Below are positions 1 to 12,630 of a stretch of DNA of 64,000 bases, one piece after another (within the stretch, counting starts at the first letter, position 1; each line of letters begins with the position of its first letter). Below the pieces are notes generated by a model. It was not told the DNA's origin. It did not search any database and saw nothing but the letters and a program-made list of their open reading frames with translations. The DNA is from Hippophae tibetana. Lineage: Eukaryota; Streptophyta; Magnoliopsida; Rosales; Elaeagnaceae. Position numbers and translations under genes: made by a program. The stretch covers positions 16,079,501 through 16,143,500 of the forward strand of contig CM072803.1 in assembly GCA_037013495.1 (NCBI GenBank), read 5' to 3'.

Positions 1-2022
1 AGCATCTTTCCATTTTTGGTCAGCTAAAGCTTCCTGCACACTGTTAGGAATAGATACAGCAGATAATTGATTCACAAATGATACGTTTGATTTTGACAAA
101 CGATGTTTAGACATATAGTTACTCATGGGATATTTGACTTTACTAGAAATCTCAGGTTCATACATGGCTTTAGGAATACCTCTGTTAGGACGTGATGGAA
201 GTATTTTTCTGGTTGGTTCAATAGTTGGAACATCCTCTGCAAACGATTGGTTAGGTATATCAGCAGCTTGTGGAAAAGGAATCTCGTACTCATTTAGTGG
301 TAGTAAGGAACTTCCTTGATGATCTTGAAGTTGATGAGGACTTGATTCCATTTCCCTTGAGTCTTTTCTATATTGAGAGTTATTACCATCTGAATTCAAG
401 TTATTTGTATTTTCCTCACATATAATTTGTCTTTCTTCATAAGGAAGCAATTTATATGTAAGGGTCTGAATTTCAGCATGGTTGTACTCCCCCTGAAATT
501 CAGGTGTAGAGGAGAAATACATTGTATCTTCATGAAAAATAACATCCATAGTAGTAATCATTTGTTTTGTAGGAGGATGATAACACCGATACCCTTTTTG
601 TTGTATGGCATATCCCATAAAAACACAACGTATTGCTCGTGGATCCAACTTGCTACGTTGTTGTTTATATAGGTGTACAAATGCCACACAACCAAAGACA
701 CGAGGAGGTAAATTGGGAACATTTGGTGCAACAATTGCTTCAGTGATGGCTTGTAGTGGTGTTTGGAAGTTAATGGGACTGGAAGGTACCCGATTGATTA
801 AATATGCAGCAGAAGTAATTGCTTCTCCCCAATAAGATAATGACATATTAGCTTCGATCAATGAGGCACGGACAACTTCCAACAAGTGTCGATTTTTTCT
901 TTCTGCAACTCCATTTTGTTGAGGTGTATCAACACAAGTAGTTTGATGAATAATGCCTTCTGATTGAAGATATTCTTGAAGCTCAGAACTTTTATATTCT
1001 CCTCCATTGTCACTTCTTAGAACTTGGATCTGTGTTTTATATTGAGTACGAACCATTTTATGAAATTTTCTAAATAAGAAGTTTACCTCACTTTTAGATT
1101 TCATTAAACAGACCCAAGTCATTCTACTAAAATCATCAATAAATGTAACAAACCAACGTGATCCTCCCAACGTAGAGACTTTGGAAGGACCCCATACATC
1201 AGAATGTATAACCATAAACGGAGATGGACTTTTATTTAAGGTTACAGGAAATGAGGAACGATGACTTTTTGCTAGTTTACAGACATCACACTTTAAAGTA
1301 GAAAGATCTAAGCTCAAAAATAAACTTGGAAATAATTTTTTCAAATATCCAAAAGAAGCATGACCCAATCTCCTATGCCATAGCCATATATTTGATTCAT
1401 CCTTGTTAGATCCAGTTGCTACCAATGCATGATTTGTTGAATCCAAGTCCAAATAATACAGGTTTCCTCGCCTAACACCACGACCAATCGTTTGCTTTGT
1501 TTGAATGTCCTTGAACACACAAAAGTCAGGCCAAAAAATAACAAAACAAGATAAAGCAGTGGTTATTTGAGAAATAGATATAAGGTTATACTCTAAAGAG
1601 GGAACAACTAGTACTGAGTCTAAATTCAAAGTACTAGTGAGAGACAAAGATCTTTCCCCAATGACTGGGGTTGTGTTACCATTGGCAGTGCAAACAGTTT
1701 TGTGTGAGGATGGTTTTGAGATTTGTCTAGAATCGAATGTCATATGATCAGTTGCACCTGAATCAATTATCCATGTATTATTAAAAACAGGAGAAAAAAC
1801 TTTAAGCATCTTACCAACATGTGTTGAGGAGGTTGCAACATGATCCTTTGTTGTTTCAGCAATGGTGGCAATAGACATCTGTCGTGGATTTTTCTTCCGA
1901 GAGTCACGGTTGTGATCCCACCAGTCAGGATATCCCACCAGTTCAAAACATCGTTCTTTTGTATGACCCTTTTGATGACAATGGGTACATTTAAATGATG
2001 ATTTATCAGTCACCTTTCGTTC

Positions 2023-2766
2023 TTACTGATTGGAAAAAGAACGATTTTTAGATATCATGGCGGAAGCGTCAACATCTCTAGATTTTTCCTTCAATGAGAT
2101 TCGACGTACTACCTCCCGTCGAATCAAGGAATAACAACCTTCTAAATCTGGGATAGTTTCTTTTCGCAAAATTTCGCCACGAACCTGCTCAAACTCATCA
2201 TCTAATCCAGCAAGGAAAATATGTATCCTTAGTCTTTCAACAGACTCTTGATATGATATTAGATCATGAGGGTCTTTCATGACCACCTTATCACGATGGT
2301 CTAGCTCTTGGAAAATTTCAGTTAACTCTCCATAATACTCTGAAAGTGATTTTCTATTTTGTCTAGAAGTAAAGGCTTTTTGGTTTAAGACAAATACCTG
2401 CAATTCATCACTTCCATCATAGAATGCTTTCGCCAAAGCACCCCAAATTTCAAGAGCAGTAGGTATGCGTAAATATCGTTTCATGATTTCTGGACTCATT
2501 GACATAAGTAGCCATCTCTTCACTTTTTGATTTTCTACATACCACTTGTTATAATTGTTTGATGTTTTTTCGGGTTGAAATTTTTTGTCATGAATATAAG
2601 AGAGTTTTTCTCTCTCTACAATATGCATTTCTATTATTTGAGACCAAACATCATAATTAGTCTCATTAAGAACAATTCCAGCATTAAACACACCTTCACA
2701 CTGAACAGATTGTACAACAACTGGATTTGATTGCTCCATAGGTAATGAAATTATACCCTCTGTCAT
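2023..2766 (-). pseudogene. copia gag (UBN2-type) of the left-edge element
   Basis: Capsid-like gag of about 247 residues. The N-terminus is low in complexity, then comes the conserved NYDVWSQIIEMH stretch near residues 37-48, typical of plant UBN2/gag_pre domains, followed by a helical body. A CCHC nucleocapsid knuckle (CTHCHQKGH...C) lies just downstream on the same strand near 1945-1990. The start is the first ATG of the longest open stretch and follows the leader. Gag packages element RNA into cytoplasmic particles in this family. Listed as part of the fossil above. Confidence 0.85.
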
Positions 2767-2870
2767 GATATTATGGTAACCAAACTAGAAAATGGTGTAA
2801 TAATTTTAGGGCTAAAGAATTTTTTTTTTTTTTTTGTGTTTTTAATATATATTTATACTAAACCGGATAA

Positions 2871-3285
2871 AAACCATAAAACCGGTTCAAATTTGGTTTA
2901 AAAAACTTGAAAAAATGAACCGGACGGGTGTTAGAAATCCAGAATCGGGAAAAAAACCGGGTTCAGACCTTTAAAATAGACCGAACCGGCCAAAAATATG
3001 GGAACTGTGAAAAACCGAGAAAACCGGGTTCAACCGAACCGCTGGCCGGACCAACCTGAGCCGAACCGCGGTGATCTGAGCCGAGCCAAGGCGCGGATCG
3101 ACTATGCCCTCGAGCCGGACCGAGCCGCGCTGCGCCGAGCCGAACCGGCCAAACCGAACCGAACCGGATGACACGTCATCATCTTCAACCTCTAGACGGC
3201 GCGTGGAGGCGCGTGGGGCGCGTGGAAAACTTACCCTCCACTTCAGGCGGCGCGTGAGGGCGCGTGGAAGGTTTTTCTTCTACTC
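2871..3285. repeat. degenerate AACCGG-type and GGCGCGTGG-type repeats in copia leader
   Basis: Within the leader between gag and the primer site, 2871-3170 is a loose array of AACCGG/CCGAACC words. At 3198-3227 and 3245-3271 there are five near copies of GGCGCGTGG. The stretch is GC- and CpG-rich in an otherwise AT-rich window. There is no convincing reading frame; open frames across it are by-products of the repeats. Confidence 0.7.
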
Positions 3286-3489
3286 TATTTTTACCAAAAT
3301 GTTCAGAATTGTGTTTAGAGTAATCTGGTAAAATTAGATGGGAGAAATACTGCTTAAAAAGTGATGTTTGTAATTAATATTTGTAAGGGTGTTTGAATGA
3401 AATTTTTTTTCACGAGAAAAAAATATTTTCAGAGAAAGAAATCTCTGTTTTAGAGAACAAGAGTTTCAAATTTGTATAAAGCAACGACT

Positions 3490-3503
3490 TGGCTCTGATA
3501 CCA
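3490..3503 (-). promoter_or_regulatory. primer binding site, initiator-Met tRNA type
   Basis: On the minus strand it reads TGGTATCAGAGCCA, the standard plant copia complement of the 3' end of initiator Met tRNA. It directly abuts the LTR that starts at 3504, which fixes element orientation and the LTR edge. Confidence 0.9.
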
Positions 3504-3622
3504 TGAACAAATTCATGGCCTAACTCCCTCCAAAAGAGCTCTCAAAGAGGAAGGGTTGCCATAGACTTATAAGTGCAACAGAAACCCAATGATCAATCGA
3601 TGTGGGACTTCAACAATAAACA
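3504..3622 (-). repeat. 5' LTR (119 bp) of left-edge copia element
   Basis: In minus orientation it begins TGTTTATTG and ends TTGTTCA, immediately followed by the primer site. The half nearest the primer site, with CAACCCTTCCTCTTTGAGA and TTTTGGAGGGAGTTAGGCCATG, is nearly the same as the LTRs of the TRIM at 58024-58357. The partner LTR is outside the window, so target duplication and age cannot be judged. Confidence 0.85.
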
Positions 3623-4396
3623 ACATTATTGCCTTACTCTTAATGTGAGACTTAACATAGTATATATTATTAACTTTAGAACAATTTAAAACAACAATTT
3701 GTTAACATGCCGTGATCGGTACGACATGTAAACGTGCTTAAGCAAGTTGATTAATGGAACCAATATGGCACTTACCTGCATATGCACCGGCACCTTTCAC
3801 TGGTACATTTCTATTTATCTTCCTCCTGTCCCATTAAAAGACAAGAAAGAAACATGAAATTCAGATGCAGGTGCAAATGCAGGTTAGGGCAACATATTGG
3901 CAACTACTATCTCTCCCATAAACAAGTCTTGAAAAGAATTATATCTGAATTTTCTAGCAATCTTTAGAATGTTATACAAAGATAAAAGAAGCAAGTGGTG
4001 GGTATATATAGCTACAAACTTTGTTTGTACAAACCACTAGAATAGAAATAAATCTATCCATATATACGAATCTGATAGAGATAGAAAACAGCTTATTTTT
4101 AGACAGGGATTTGACAAAGTACATTATTTATGTGCTCTCATTATATATTCTAAGACTGAGCCAGAGCCACGTGATAACAAGCCCCTCAGGCACGTGGGAT
4201 TTTGATTGACTCAGTAATCACAAAGTGACACGTATAGTCCTCTCTCTGAAATCTGAAATATCCTCTTGAAATGGAATGTCTTTGTGTACTATTATTCTTA
4301 CAACTAGTTATTGGCAATTAGTGATTTTTTTGAACTTGAACACTAGGTTGTAAGAAAAAGGGAAGATGCATTATCCTGGTGATCCTATAAGAACTC

Positions 4397-4438
<42 letters not shown>

Positions 4439-4483
4439 TTATGTCACATACGAATCAATAAAGCTGGCCAGAAAATATCTGAG
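3623..4483. other. intergenic, no gene seen
   Basis: AT-rich sequence without a recognisable coding segment. It holds the ATT/TTA microsatellite listed separately. Short open frames at 3782-3967 and 4021-4209 show no family motif. Confidence 0.5.
4398..4438. repeat. TTA microsatellite
   Basis: About 13 uninterrupted TTA/ATT units. A simple sequence repeat, probably length-polymorphic. Confidence 0.95.
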
Positions 4484-5640
4484 TGATAATATTAAAAATA
4501 AAATAAATTTAATATTGTAAAATAATAATATTAGTAATTTAACATGATTTATCTTTCAATTTGCGCTATATCTAAAGAATAAATTTTGAAAAATATTTTT
4601 CACTAATAAAATTAATGGGTACAAAATGAGAAACAATACAATAAATTAAAATAAACACAAAATATTGATATATAATTGTTTCTCAAACTCATTATTTTAT
4701 CACTCCTTTTTTAGAAAAATATCTCAAATATTTTTCTAAAATATTCTCTCTCAACATTATTTTTCATCAAAGAAGATTGTTCCTCTGACTTTGCTTCTCT
4801 TCTTTTAGTGTATTTCTCTAAGACAAAAATCCCCCTCTCGACTACATGGAGGCCTACACCACTCCAGGAACTAAACAAAAGTATTCAAAATTTTATCTTG
4901 GAAGAATTTTTGTCAACATATTTGATCCATTTTTCTCTGTATGGATCTTCTCAAGTTATAGTAGTTTTTTCTCCAATACATCTTTAATCCAATGATATCT
5001 CACATCAATATGTTTTGATCTCGAATGAAATGAGGTATTCTTTCCAAGGTGGATAACACTCTGACTATCACAAAATAATTGGCAACTTTTTTGCTACAAC
5101 CTAAGTTCTTTCAGAAAATTTTTCATCCATAGCAACTCTTTACATGCTTTTGTTTCTACTATAAACTCTATTATTGTAGTGGACTGTGTAACACATTTTG
5201 TTACTTTGATTACCATGACATAGCTCCCTTTACAAATGTAATTAGGTAACTTGAAGTAGATTTTTTGGAATCCATATTGCCAGTTATATCTACATTTGTG
5301 TATCCAACTAACACAGGTTTTTCATTTTCAAAACATAGGCATATTTTGGGAGACCTCGTAGATACCTGAAAATCCATTTCACTATAGCCCAATGTTCTTT
5401 TCTAGGATTTGAAAGGAATCTACCCATGACTCCAACTACATGAGCGATATCTGACCGTGTAAAAATCATAGCATATATCAGACTTTCAACTGCTGAAGCA
5501 GATGGAACCATTTCCATCTCTTCCTTCTCTTTGTCTATAGAAAGGCTCTGCTTAGAACTTAGCTTAATGTGATTAGCAAGAGGACAACTAATAGCTTTAA
5601 CATTGTCCATATAAGATCAAATTGATCTTTGTGATCCAAG
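4484..5640 (-). mobile_element. Ty1/copia 3' fragment (Tork/Tnt1-like)
   Basis: Minus-strand end of a copia element: last part of RT, RNase H, polypurine tract (4828-4840), then an LTR from about 4828 down to about 4484. The protein text KAISCPLANHIKLSSKQ and the LTR both match the element at 8254-12630, so the two belong to one family. Broken with several breaks, and only the 3' third is present. It lies in opposite orientation to its relative 3 kb away. Confidence 0.85.
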
Positions 5641-6538
5641 TTGGGCATGCTCAAAGGATGCTTAGCAATATGTTGTAGTTAGAGATGATTTTCGTCTCTA
5701 TAAGTTCATGATGTCACTTCACAAGGACTTTGAGTCCATCTAGGATCAGCTTCTCAATCGCAGTCCTCATCCCTCTCTTAATACTGTTGTAAACGAGTTG
5801 GTTAGAGAAAAAGCTCGGCTTGTAACCTTACAAGCTCAGAATAAGTTCAATGTTTTGGCTATTACTCCTTTTGCTCCTATCATTGAGCAATCTCAACAGT
5901 CAGGTGATTCCTCCAACTCTAGCAATCATCGCAGGCAGACCAACAAGAGGTCCTGCAATTATTGCAAGCGTCATGGCCACACCATTGAGACTTGTTACCA
6001 TCGCAACAATCTACTGCTGATGTTGCTAATACTGAGCCTACTCTGGTGATGCCTTCCAATTCAATTGAGTCCCAGTCTTCTGAGCTCCTTTGGCTACGAT
6101 GACTTCTTAAGGATTTGAGTGTGTCAACATCCTCTACTACTCCCCTTTATTGTGACAATTAGATTTCCATTCATATTGCTCTCAATGATATCTTCCATGA
6201 ACTGACAAAACACATCGAGATTGATTATCACTTTATTCGTTCTCATCTTATCCACGGTGCTCTCAAGCTTTTCCTTATCTTTTCTAATGATTAAATTGCA
6301 TATATCTTCACCAAGACACTTTCTAAGGAACGCACTCGTAATTTGATTAACAATCTCAAACTGGTCTCACATCCACCTTGAGTTTAAGGAAAGATGTTAA
6401 TGTATATATATTAACAGATTAATGTATATCTTATTGTAGGCTTTAGACACATCTAACTTACTCATAACTTCTTTATAAAAATACCATATATATTCATTCA
6501 TATACGAAATATAATAAAATCATTCAATATTTTTAACA
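5641..6538 (+). mobile_element. Ty1/copia fragment (Ale-like), gag end plus RNase H end plus LTR
   Basis: Plus-strand relic. Gag C-terminal part with a CCHC knuckle (CNYCKRHGHTIETC, near 5955-5995), then RNase H C-terminal text (ADIFTK-like, near 6290), a purine-rich tract and a 144-bp LTR at 6395-6538 beginning TGTTAATG and ending TTTTTAACA. The middle of the coding region is absent and the remaining parts carry several breaks. Short LTR and gag type suggest the Ale branch. Confidence 0.8.
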
Positions 6539-8253
6539 ATATTAATTAGCTTATGGATACCTTCACCATCAAAGTTCTCCCACGTTTCAAGAGTATAAGT
6601 GAGAGACGTAAACAAGTACTCTATCTAGTGACGCACTAAGTTCCATATGATCAAAAATATGAAAAATAACCGGATAAAATAAAAGTCATAATTTATTGTA
6701 ATTTAATTGTCAGGAGTATAAAAGTGTATTTTTGACCACTTAAAGAGCACTTTTTTGGAAAAATATTTGAGTCTAGTTAGTCAGGGAATTTGGACACTAT
6801 AATTTATTAGGCTAACAAATAAGGACCCTGGAGGCTCATGTGGTGGTTTCACCTGGGTCTAGTAAACAATTTACTTAGATGCCAGTCTCTAAAATATTAC
6901 ATTTGAAGCCTGCATGTAAATTCAAGTTAGAGTTAACATTTGAAGTACCCGGACCCATGATCCAACATTACCGAAAAAATAAAAAAGGACCCGTTATCAA
7001 ACAAGAATTATAATAAAATTATGGGAGGGTTATTATACAAGTTTCATACTTATTTTTAAAATAATACTTATAGTTATTTTTTTGTAACAATTCAGTTATA
7101 TTATTGTTAAAAAGTGATAGTATAAAGATAAATTATCATTTTTTTATTTTTTTATTTTTCAATTATAATTTATTTAAATTAAAATATTCTTTACCGAATG
7201 TAGTTGAAAAAAATAAAAATAAAATAAAAAATAACTATACTCTTATGCAGTCATTTTTTAACAATAATAAAATTAAATTATTATAAAAAAATAAATACAA
7301 AATCTATATAAATGTTATTTTTGTAATAAGAAATCCTAACCATATTTTTCTCTAAAATTATAAGTAATTTATAAAGTATAAATCTCTTTTTAGTCAAAGA
7401 ACCAATACATGTTATCGTACACTTCTTTCACGTACTGAAAGAATTGTTTCTACTTTTATGGTACCCTGTAAATGAGGAAATAATTGTTAACCGTGACAGA
7501 ATTTCAAGTCCTGCTCTCATAATGAATAGAAGCACTATCATCTACTTGCCAGTGAATACCAATCATTCAAAACAATTGATCTTTCACAAAAAAATGTTTT
7601 TCTATACGAATGAGGAAAAGTCTTTTAGAGAACAATTAAGGTAAGACATATTATGAAAAATACTTGGTTTTCAACACACTAGCACATAGCTAATTAGGAC
7701 CTGGCCACGACATTCAAAAACAGATTTTTAGTTTTAAAAACAAAAAAACTGTTCTAAAAAATGATTAAAAGTATTTCACCATTATTTTAAAAACTATTTT
7801 AAAAAATAAGTTGTTTTAAAAACTCAAAATTCAGATAACAGCTTCTTGTTTTCAATGTTTTTAAAAAAAAATTGAAAACGCCGTTACGAAATAATTAATG
7901 ATATTTTTGGGGATATTTTGTAATTTCATTTTTTATGTTTAAGCGAGAAGGCAAAGCTTGAAATTAGGAATAATTGAAATTGTAGTTATTTCTAAAAAAT
8001 TGATAACTTTTTTTGAAAATAAATAATAAGTTATGAGATGAGAATGATTATTATAATATCGAAACTGTAATTAATCGAAATCGAATATATATTAATAATA
8101 TTTTTTATATGCATATGGTTATATAAAAAATACACTTTTAATAATAAAATACACAATATTTTGAATAATTAGATTAAATTTTATTTATTTTTATTTTTAT
8201 ATATTTTTATTTTACTTATAAATATTTATTAAATAATTAAAAAAAATATTTTT
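6539..8253. other. intergenic, no gene seen
   Basis: Very AT-rich; poly-A/T tracts at 7140-7340 and 7720-7900. No coding segment, RNA gene or clear inverted-repeat element could be supported. Confidence 0.5.
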
Positions 8254-8690
8254 TATAGTTAAAATTTGGTCAATTACGTGTCCAACTTTTTAACCACATA
8301 AAAAATAGTCAATGTTTTTGCCTTAAAGTGACACACCAAAAGATTAGAAGCAAAACAAAGCCAAATGAACAAATTCATTTGATGAAAATAGTGTAATGTG
8401 TGTAAAATAATGAGAGAGAATATTTTAGAAATATATTTTAAATATTTTTCTAAAAAGGAAGTGACAAAATAATGAGTTTAGAAAACACTTATGTGTCACT
8501 ATTTTTTATTTATATCAATTTGTTGTATTACCTCTCACTTTGTATCAATTAATTTTATTAGTAGAAGAAATATTTTTTAGAGTTTTTTCCGTGAACGTAA
8601 CCCAAATTAAAGGGTGAACCATGTTAAATTACCGATATTATTATTTTACTATGTTGAATTTATTTTATTTTTACTCGTTGTGCCCCAACA
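8254..8690 (+). repeat. 5' LTR of the 8.3-12.6 kb copia element
   Basis: Aligns with 12199-12630 and, inverted, with about 4484-4828. The right edge at TGCCCCAACA is fixed by the worn primer site that follows. The left edge is uncertain because the two LTR copies stop matching clearly at about this point. Confidence 0.8.
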
Positions 8691-11600
8691 ACTTATATTA
8701 GAGATAGTCTAGTAAAATTCTTAGTACGCTCTATGATTATAGTATAGATTGATCTATCACAATAGAAAATATTTTATTAGGCTTATGGCGTATTTATTTA
8801 CAAAAACAAAAACATAACGAAAAAATGTCAAGCTAGAAGGTAGATATTGAGAAATTTAATGACAATAATAATATCTCTTTATGGAAAATGAGGATGAAGG
8901 ATATTCACATTCAACAGAAGGTTCATAAGGCGTTGTTGGGGAAATAAAAGAAGGAAGCAATCATCACCAAGGAACAATGGAAGGAGATAGATGAGATTAC
9001 AGCCAGTACAATCTGTCTAAATCTATCAGATAGTGTCTTGCAAAATATTGAATCAAAAAATTGCAAGACTACAAAAGAAACATGAGAGTCTCTAGAAAAC
9101 GTTTACATGTCAAAGAACCTTACCAATAAATATTATTTGTGAAAAGAGCTATATCAGATGAGGAAGAAAGATAATGTGAGTATGATGCAACAAGTTAGTG
9201 ATTTCAATAACAAGCTTTCTCACTTATCAAAATTCAATGCAAGTTTCGGCGATGAAAGAAAGCTGTGATGTTGTTGGCATCATTATCCTCATCATATAAT
9301 CATCTTGCAACAACCATGACTTATGTGAAAGACAAGATGGAGTTTGAAGTTGTTGTAGAAGCCCTATTGTTATATAAAAAACATAATAGGAAGAGAGATT
9401 CAGAAGGACAAGCCTTTATCATAGAGTTTAGAGGAAGGTGATAGTACAGAGAACAGAAACTTAGAGCAAGAGGAGAGACAAATCAAACAAATATTCCAAT
9501 ATTGAATTCCATCATTGTAAGAAGAAGGGTCACATCAATTAATTTTTCCCGGTGTTGAAGAAGGAACATGAAACGAACAAAGGCAAAGTAGTGAAGAAAG
9601 ACGAATGTAGTGATGCTAAGAAAAAAATACCATAGACTTCAATATCGCTTATGATGAAGATTTTATCGATCTTGCATCACATGAGACTAGTTGGGCGATT
9701 GATAGTGGTGCTACAATTCACGCTACATCATATAGAATTTTTTTCTCATCATATACATTTGGAAGTTTTGATGTTGTTAGAATGGGAAATGAAGGTCTGT
9801 CAAAGGTTGTTGATAGAGGAGATGTTTGCTAGGAAACAGAGAATTGTACCAAACTATTTTTGAAGGATGTCAGACATATTCCAAACATGTGCTTGAATTT
9901 GATCTTTGTATGCAAACTTGCAAATGAAGGATATTGCAACTCCATAATTTATGAAAAATGGAAACTTACAAGAGGCTCCTTAGAAGTGGCTAGAGGTGAA
10001 AAGCATACAACTCTGTATATAATGCAAGTGAAGCTCTCTACCGACATAGTAAATATCGTGGAGAAAGATAGTACAATTGAATTATGGCATAGAAGACTCA
10101 ATCACATGGGTGAAAAAGGTAGGATAAGTCTAGCCAGGAAGAAGATACTTCCCGTAATGGATGAAGTACATTTGGAGAAATGTGTTGATTGTCTAGAAAG
10201 ACCTTTTCATGCTTACTATAAAAAGCAAACTCACAGTTACACATATGTTGAATCTTTTACCCTATACTCCACTAAAGATGGATGTTCTAGATAAAGTGTG
10301 GTCAAGAAAGGATGTTTGTTATGATCATTTGTAGGTCTTTGGCTGCAAAGCATTTGCTCATATCCCCAAGGATGAAAGATCCAAACTTGATGCCAAGATA
10401 AGTTAGTATATTTTTATTGACTATGGTCAAGATCAATTTTGGCTAAAGATTTTCTGATCCGATTTCAAAGAGACTTGTCAGAAACCGTGATGCTGTATTT
10501 GTTGAAGATGAGACCATTGAAGATATTGTCAAAATGAAGAAGGATGTTCCTAATTCCAATGGTGACTCATCAGATTTGGAATTAATTCTCCCAACATTAG
10601 TGCCAAGATAAGTTAGAGAGGAAGACGAGGTTTATCCACCTGATGAAGATGATGCTCTCATAGAAGTTGGTTTTGAAGATGAGGGAGATGATGATGTTCA
10701 TTATCTAGCACCAACACCTGTAACTTTTCCTCTTCCACTAAGAAGAAGTGGTAGACTGAGACGACCCTCAACCATATATCCTCCAGATAAGTATGTAACT
10801 TTCATTGATGAAAGAGAACCTGAGAGTTATGAAGAAGCCATGGATGATGAATCTAAACAAAAATGGATTGAAGTCATAAAATATGAGATGAAGTCCTTAC
10901 ATGAGAACAAAACTTTTGAGCTGATGAAGCTTCCCAAAGGGAATAGGGCTTTGAAAAATAAATGAGTGTTCAGGGTTAAGCATGAAGAACACAGTTCTAG
11001 TCCACGATACAAAGTCATACTGGTTGTCAAGGGATTCAGCCAAAGAAAAGAAGTTAACTTTGACGAGATTTTCTCACCAGTTGTGAAAATGACATACATC
11101 TATACTATGTTAGGGTTAGTAGCAAGTCTTGACCTGGAGGTTGAACAAATGAATGTCAAAACTGTCTTCCTACATGGTGACTTAGAATAAGAGATATACA
11201 TGGAGTAGCCAAAGAGTTTTAAACAAAAGGGAAAAGAGGATTATGTTTACAAATTGAAGAAAAGCCTTTACGGCTTAAAACAAGCATTGAGACAATGGTA
11301 CAAAAAGTTTGAGTCTGTTATGGGGAAGTAAGGCTACAAAACGACTACTTCAGACCATTGCATCTTTTTGCAGAAATTTTTTGATGATGATTTCATTATT
11401 CTTTTGATCTATCTGGATGATATGTTTATTGTTGGCTGAAATATTTCCAGAATCAACAACTTAAAAAGGCATTTAAGTAAGTATTTTTCCATGAAAAAAT
11501 TGGGGCTAGTAAAGCAGATTCTTATCATGAGTATTATTAGAGAGAGAGACGTTAAGAAATTATGGTTGTCACAGGAGAAGTACATTGAGAAAGTACTTAA

Positions 11601-12198
11601 GAAATTTCTTATGGAAAAGACTAAAGCGATTAGTTGTCCTCTTGCTAATAACTTTAAGCTAAGTTCTAAGCAGAACCCTTCTACAGATAAAGAGAAGGAA
11701 GAGATGGAAAAGGTTCCATATGCTTTAGCAATTGGAAGTCTGATGTATGCCATGATTTGTACACATCTAGATATCATTCATGTAGTTGGAGTTGTGAGTA
11801 GATTCCTTTCAAATCTTAGAAAGGAACATTGAGATGTAATGAAATGGATTTTCAGATATCTTTGAGGTTCTTTCAAAATATACTTATGTTTTGGAACTAA
11901 CAAACTTGTGTGTGTCATAGCACTCAAAGTTACAAAAATATGTTGCACTGTCCACTACAGAAGCAGAGTTTATATCAGCAATAAAGGAACTTGGGTTGCA
12001 ACAAGACAGTTACCAATTATTTTGTGATAATTAGAGTGCTATTCACCTTTGAATACTGTCATTTAGCTGCTAGTTTGGTAGAGTCATCCATGTAATCAAG
12101 AGGGGGAGATTTATAGGTCTCACTCGCATGGAAGGAGAACAAAATAAAAAATTTAGTTGCAATGGCATTTGAAAAATTCATCAAATAATAAAAAAAAT

Positions 12199-12630
12199 TG
12201 TGACTAAAATTTGGCTAATTATATGGTCAATTTCTAATCACATAAGAGATAGGCAATGTTTTTGCCTTAGAGTGACACATCAAAAGAAGAAAATCAAAGC
12301 AAAGTCAAATGAACAATTTTCTTTGATAAAAAATAGTGTTATGTGTGTGAGAGTAGGAAAAATATTTAGAAAAAAATTTGGGATATTTTTCTAAAAGAAG
12401 AATAACAAAATAGTGAGTTTGGAAAACAATTGTGTGTTATTATTTTGGATTTATATCAATTTGTTGTATTGTCTCTCACTTTATACCCATTAATTTTATT
12501 AGTGGAATAAATATTATTCGGAGTTTGTCCTGTAAACGTAGCCTAAATTAAATGATGAACTATATTAAATTACCGATATTATTATTTTAATTTGTTGAAT
12601 TTATTTTATTTTTGGTATTATGTTTCAATA
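12199..12630 (+). repeat. 3' LTR of the 8.3-12.6 kb copia element
   Basis: Shares AATGTTTTTGCCTTA, ATCAATTTGTTGTATT and the TTACCGATATTATTATTTTA stretch with the 5' LTR. The true start may be slightly upstream, since the polypurine tract lies near 12103. Confidence 0.8.

Larger units (their letters stand above)
1..3622 (-). mobile_element. Ty1/copia retrotransposon (Ale/Retrofit-like), 5' part, runs off window
   Basis: A minus-strand copia fossil entered from its 5' end. Reading leftwards from 3622 there is a 119-bp LTR, a Met-tRNA primer site, a long leader, gag, a CCHC knuckle, a protease with a DSGATDHM motif near 1750, GAG-pre-integrase, and an integrase with its core and C-terminal part near 1-1300. 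RT, RNase H and the second LTR lie beyond position 1. Compared with its neighbours it reads almost open, with about one or two breaks seen, so it is probably the youngest coding-bearing copy here. The very short LTR and UBN2-type gag suggest the Ale/Retrofit branch; the branch call is inference, the copia call is firm from protein motifs. Confidence 0.9.
8254..12630 (+). mobile_element. Ty1/copia element with both LTRs (Tork/Tnt1-like), decayed
   Basis: A 4.4-kb plus-strand copia fossil. A 5' LTR (8254-8690) is followed by a worn Met-tRNA primer site at about 8692-8705, gag (about 8830-9600), protease with AIDSGA (near 9693), GAG-pre-integrase with ELWHRRLNHMG near 10080, and a linker rich in D/E. 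RT follows from about 10830 with YGLKQ near 11270 and YLDDM near 11411, then RNase H, polypurine tract near 12103 and a 3' LTR (12199-12630). The integrase core is poorly represented. Broken, with many breaks. The LTRs look about 80-85% alike by eye, suggesting an insertion of the order of 6-9 million years at commonly used plant rates. Confidence 0.9.
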
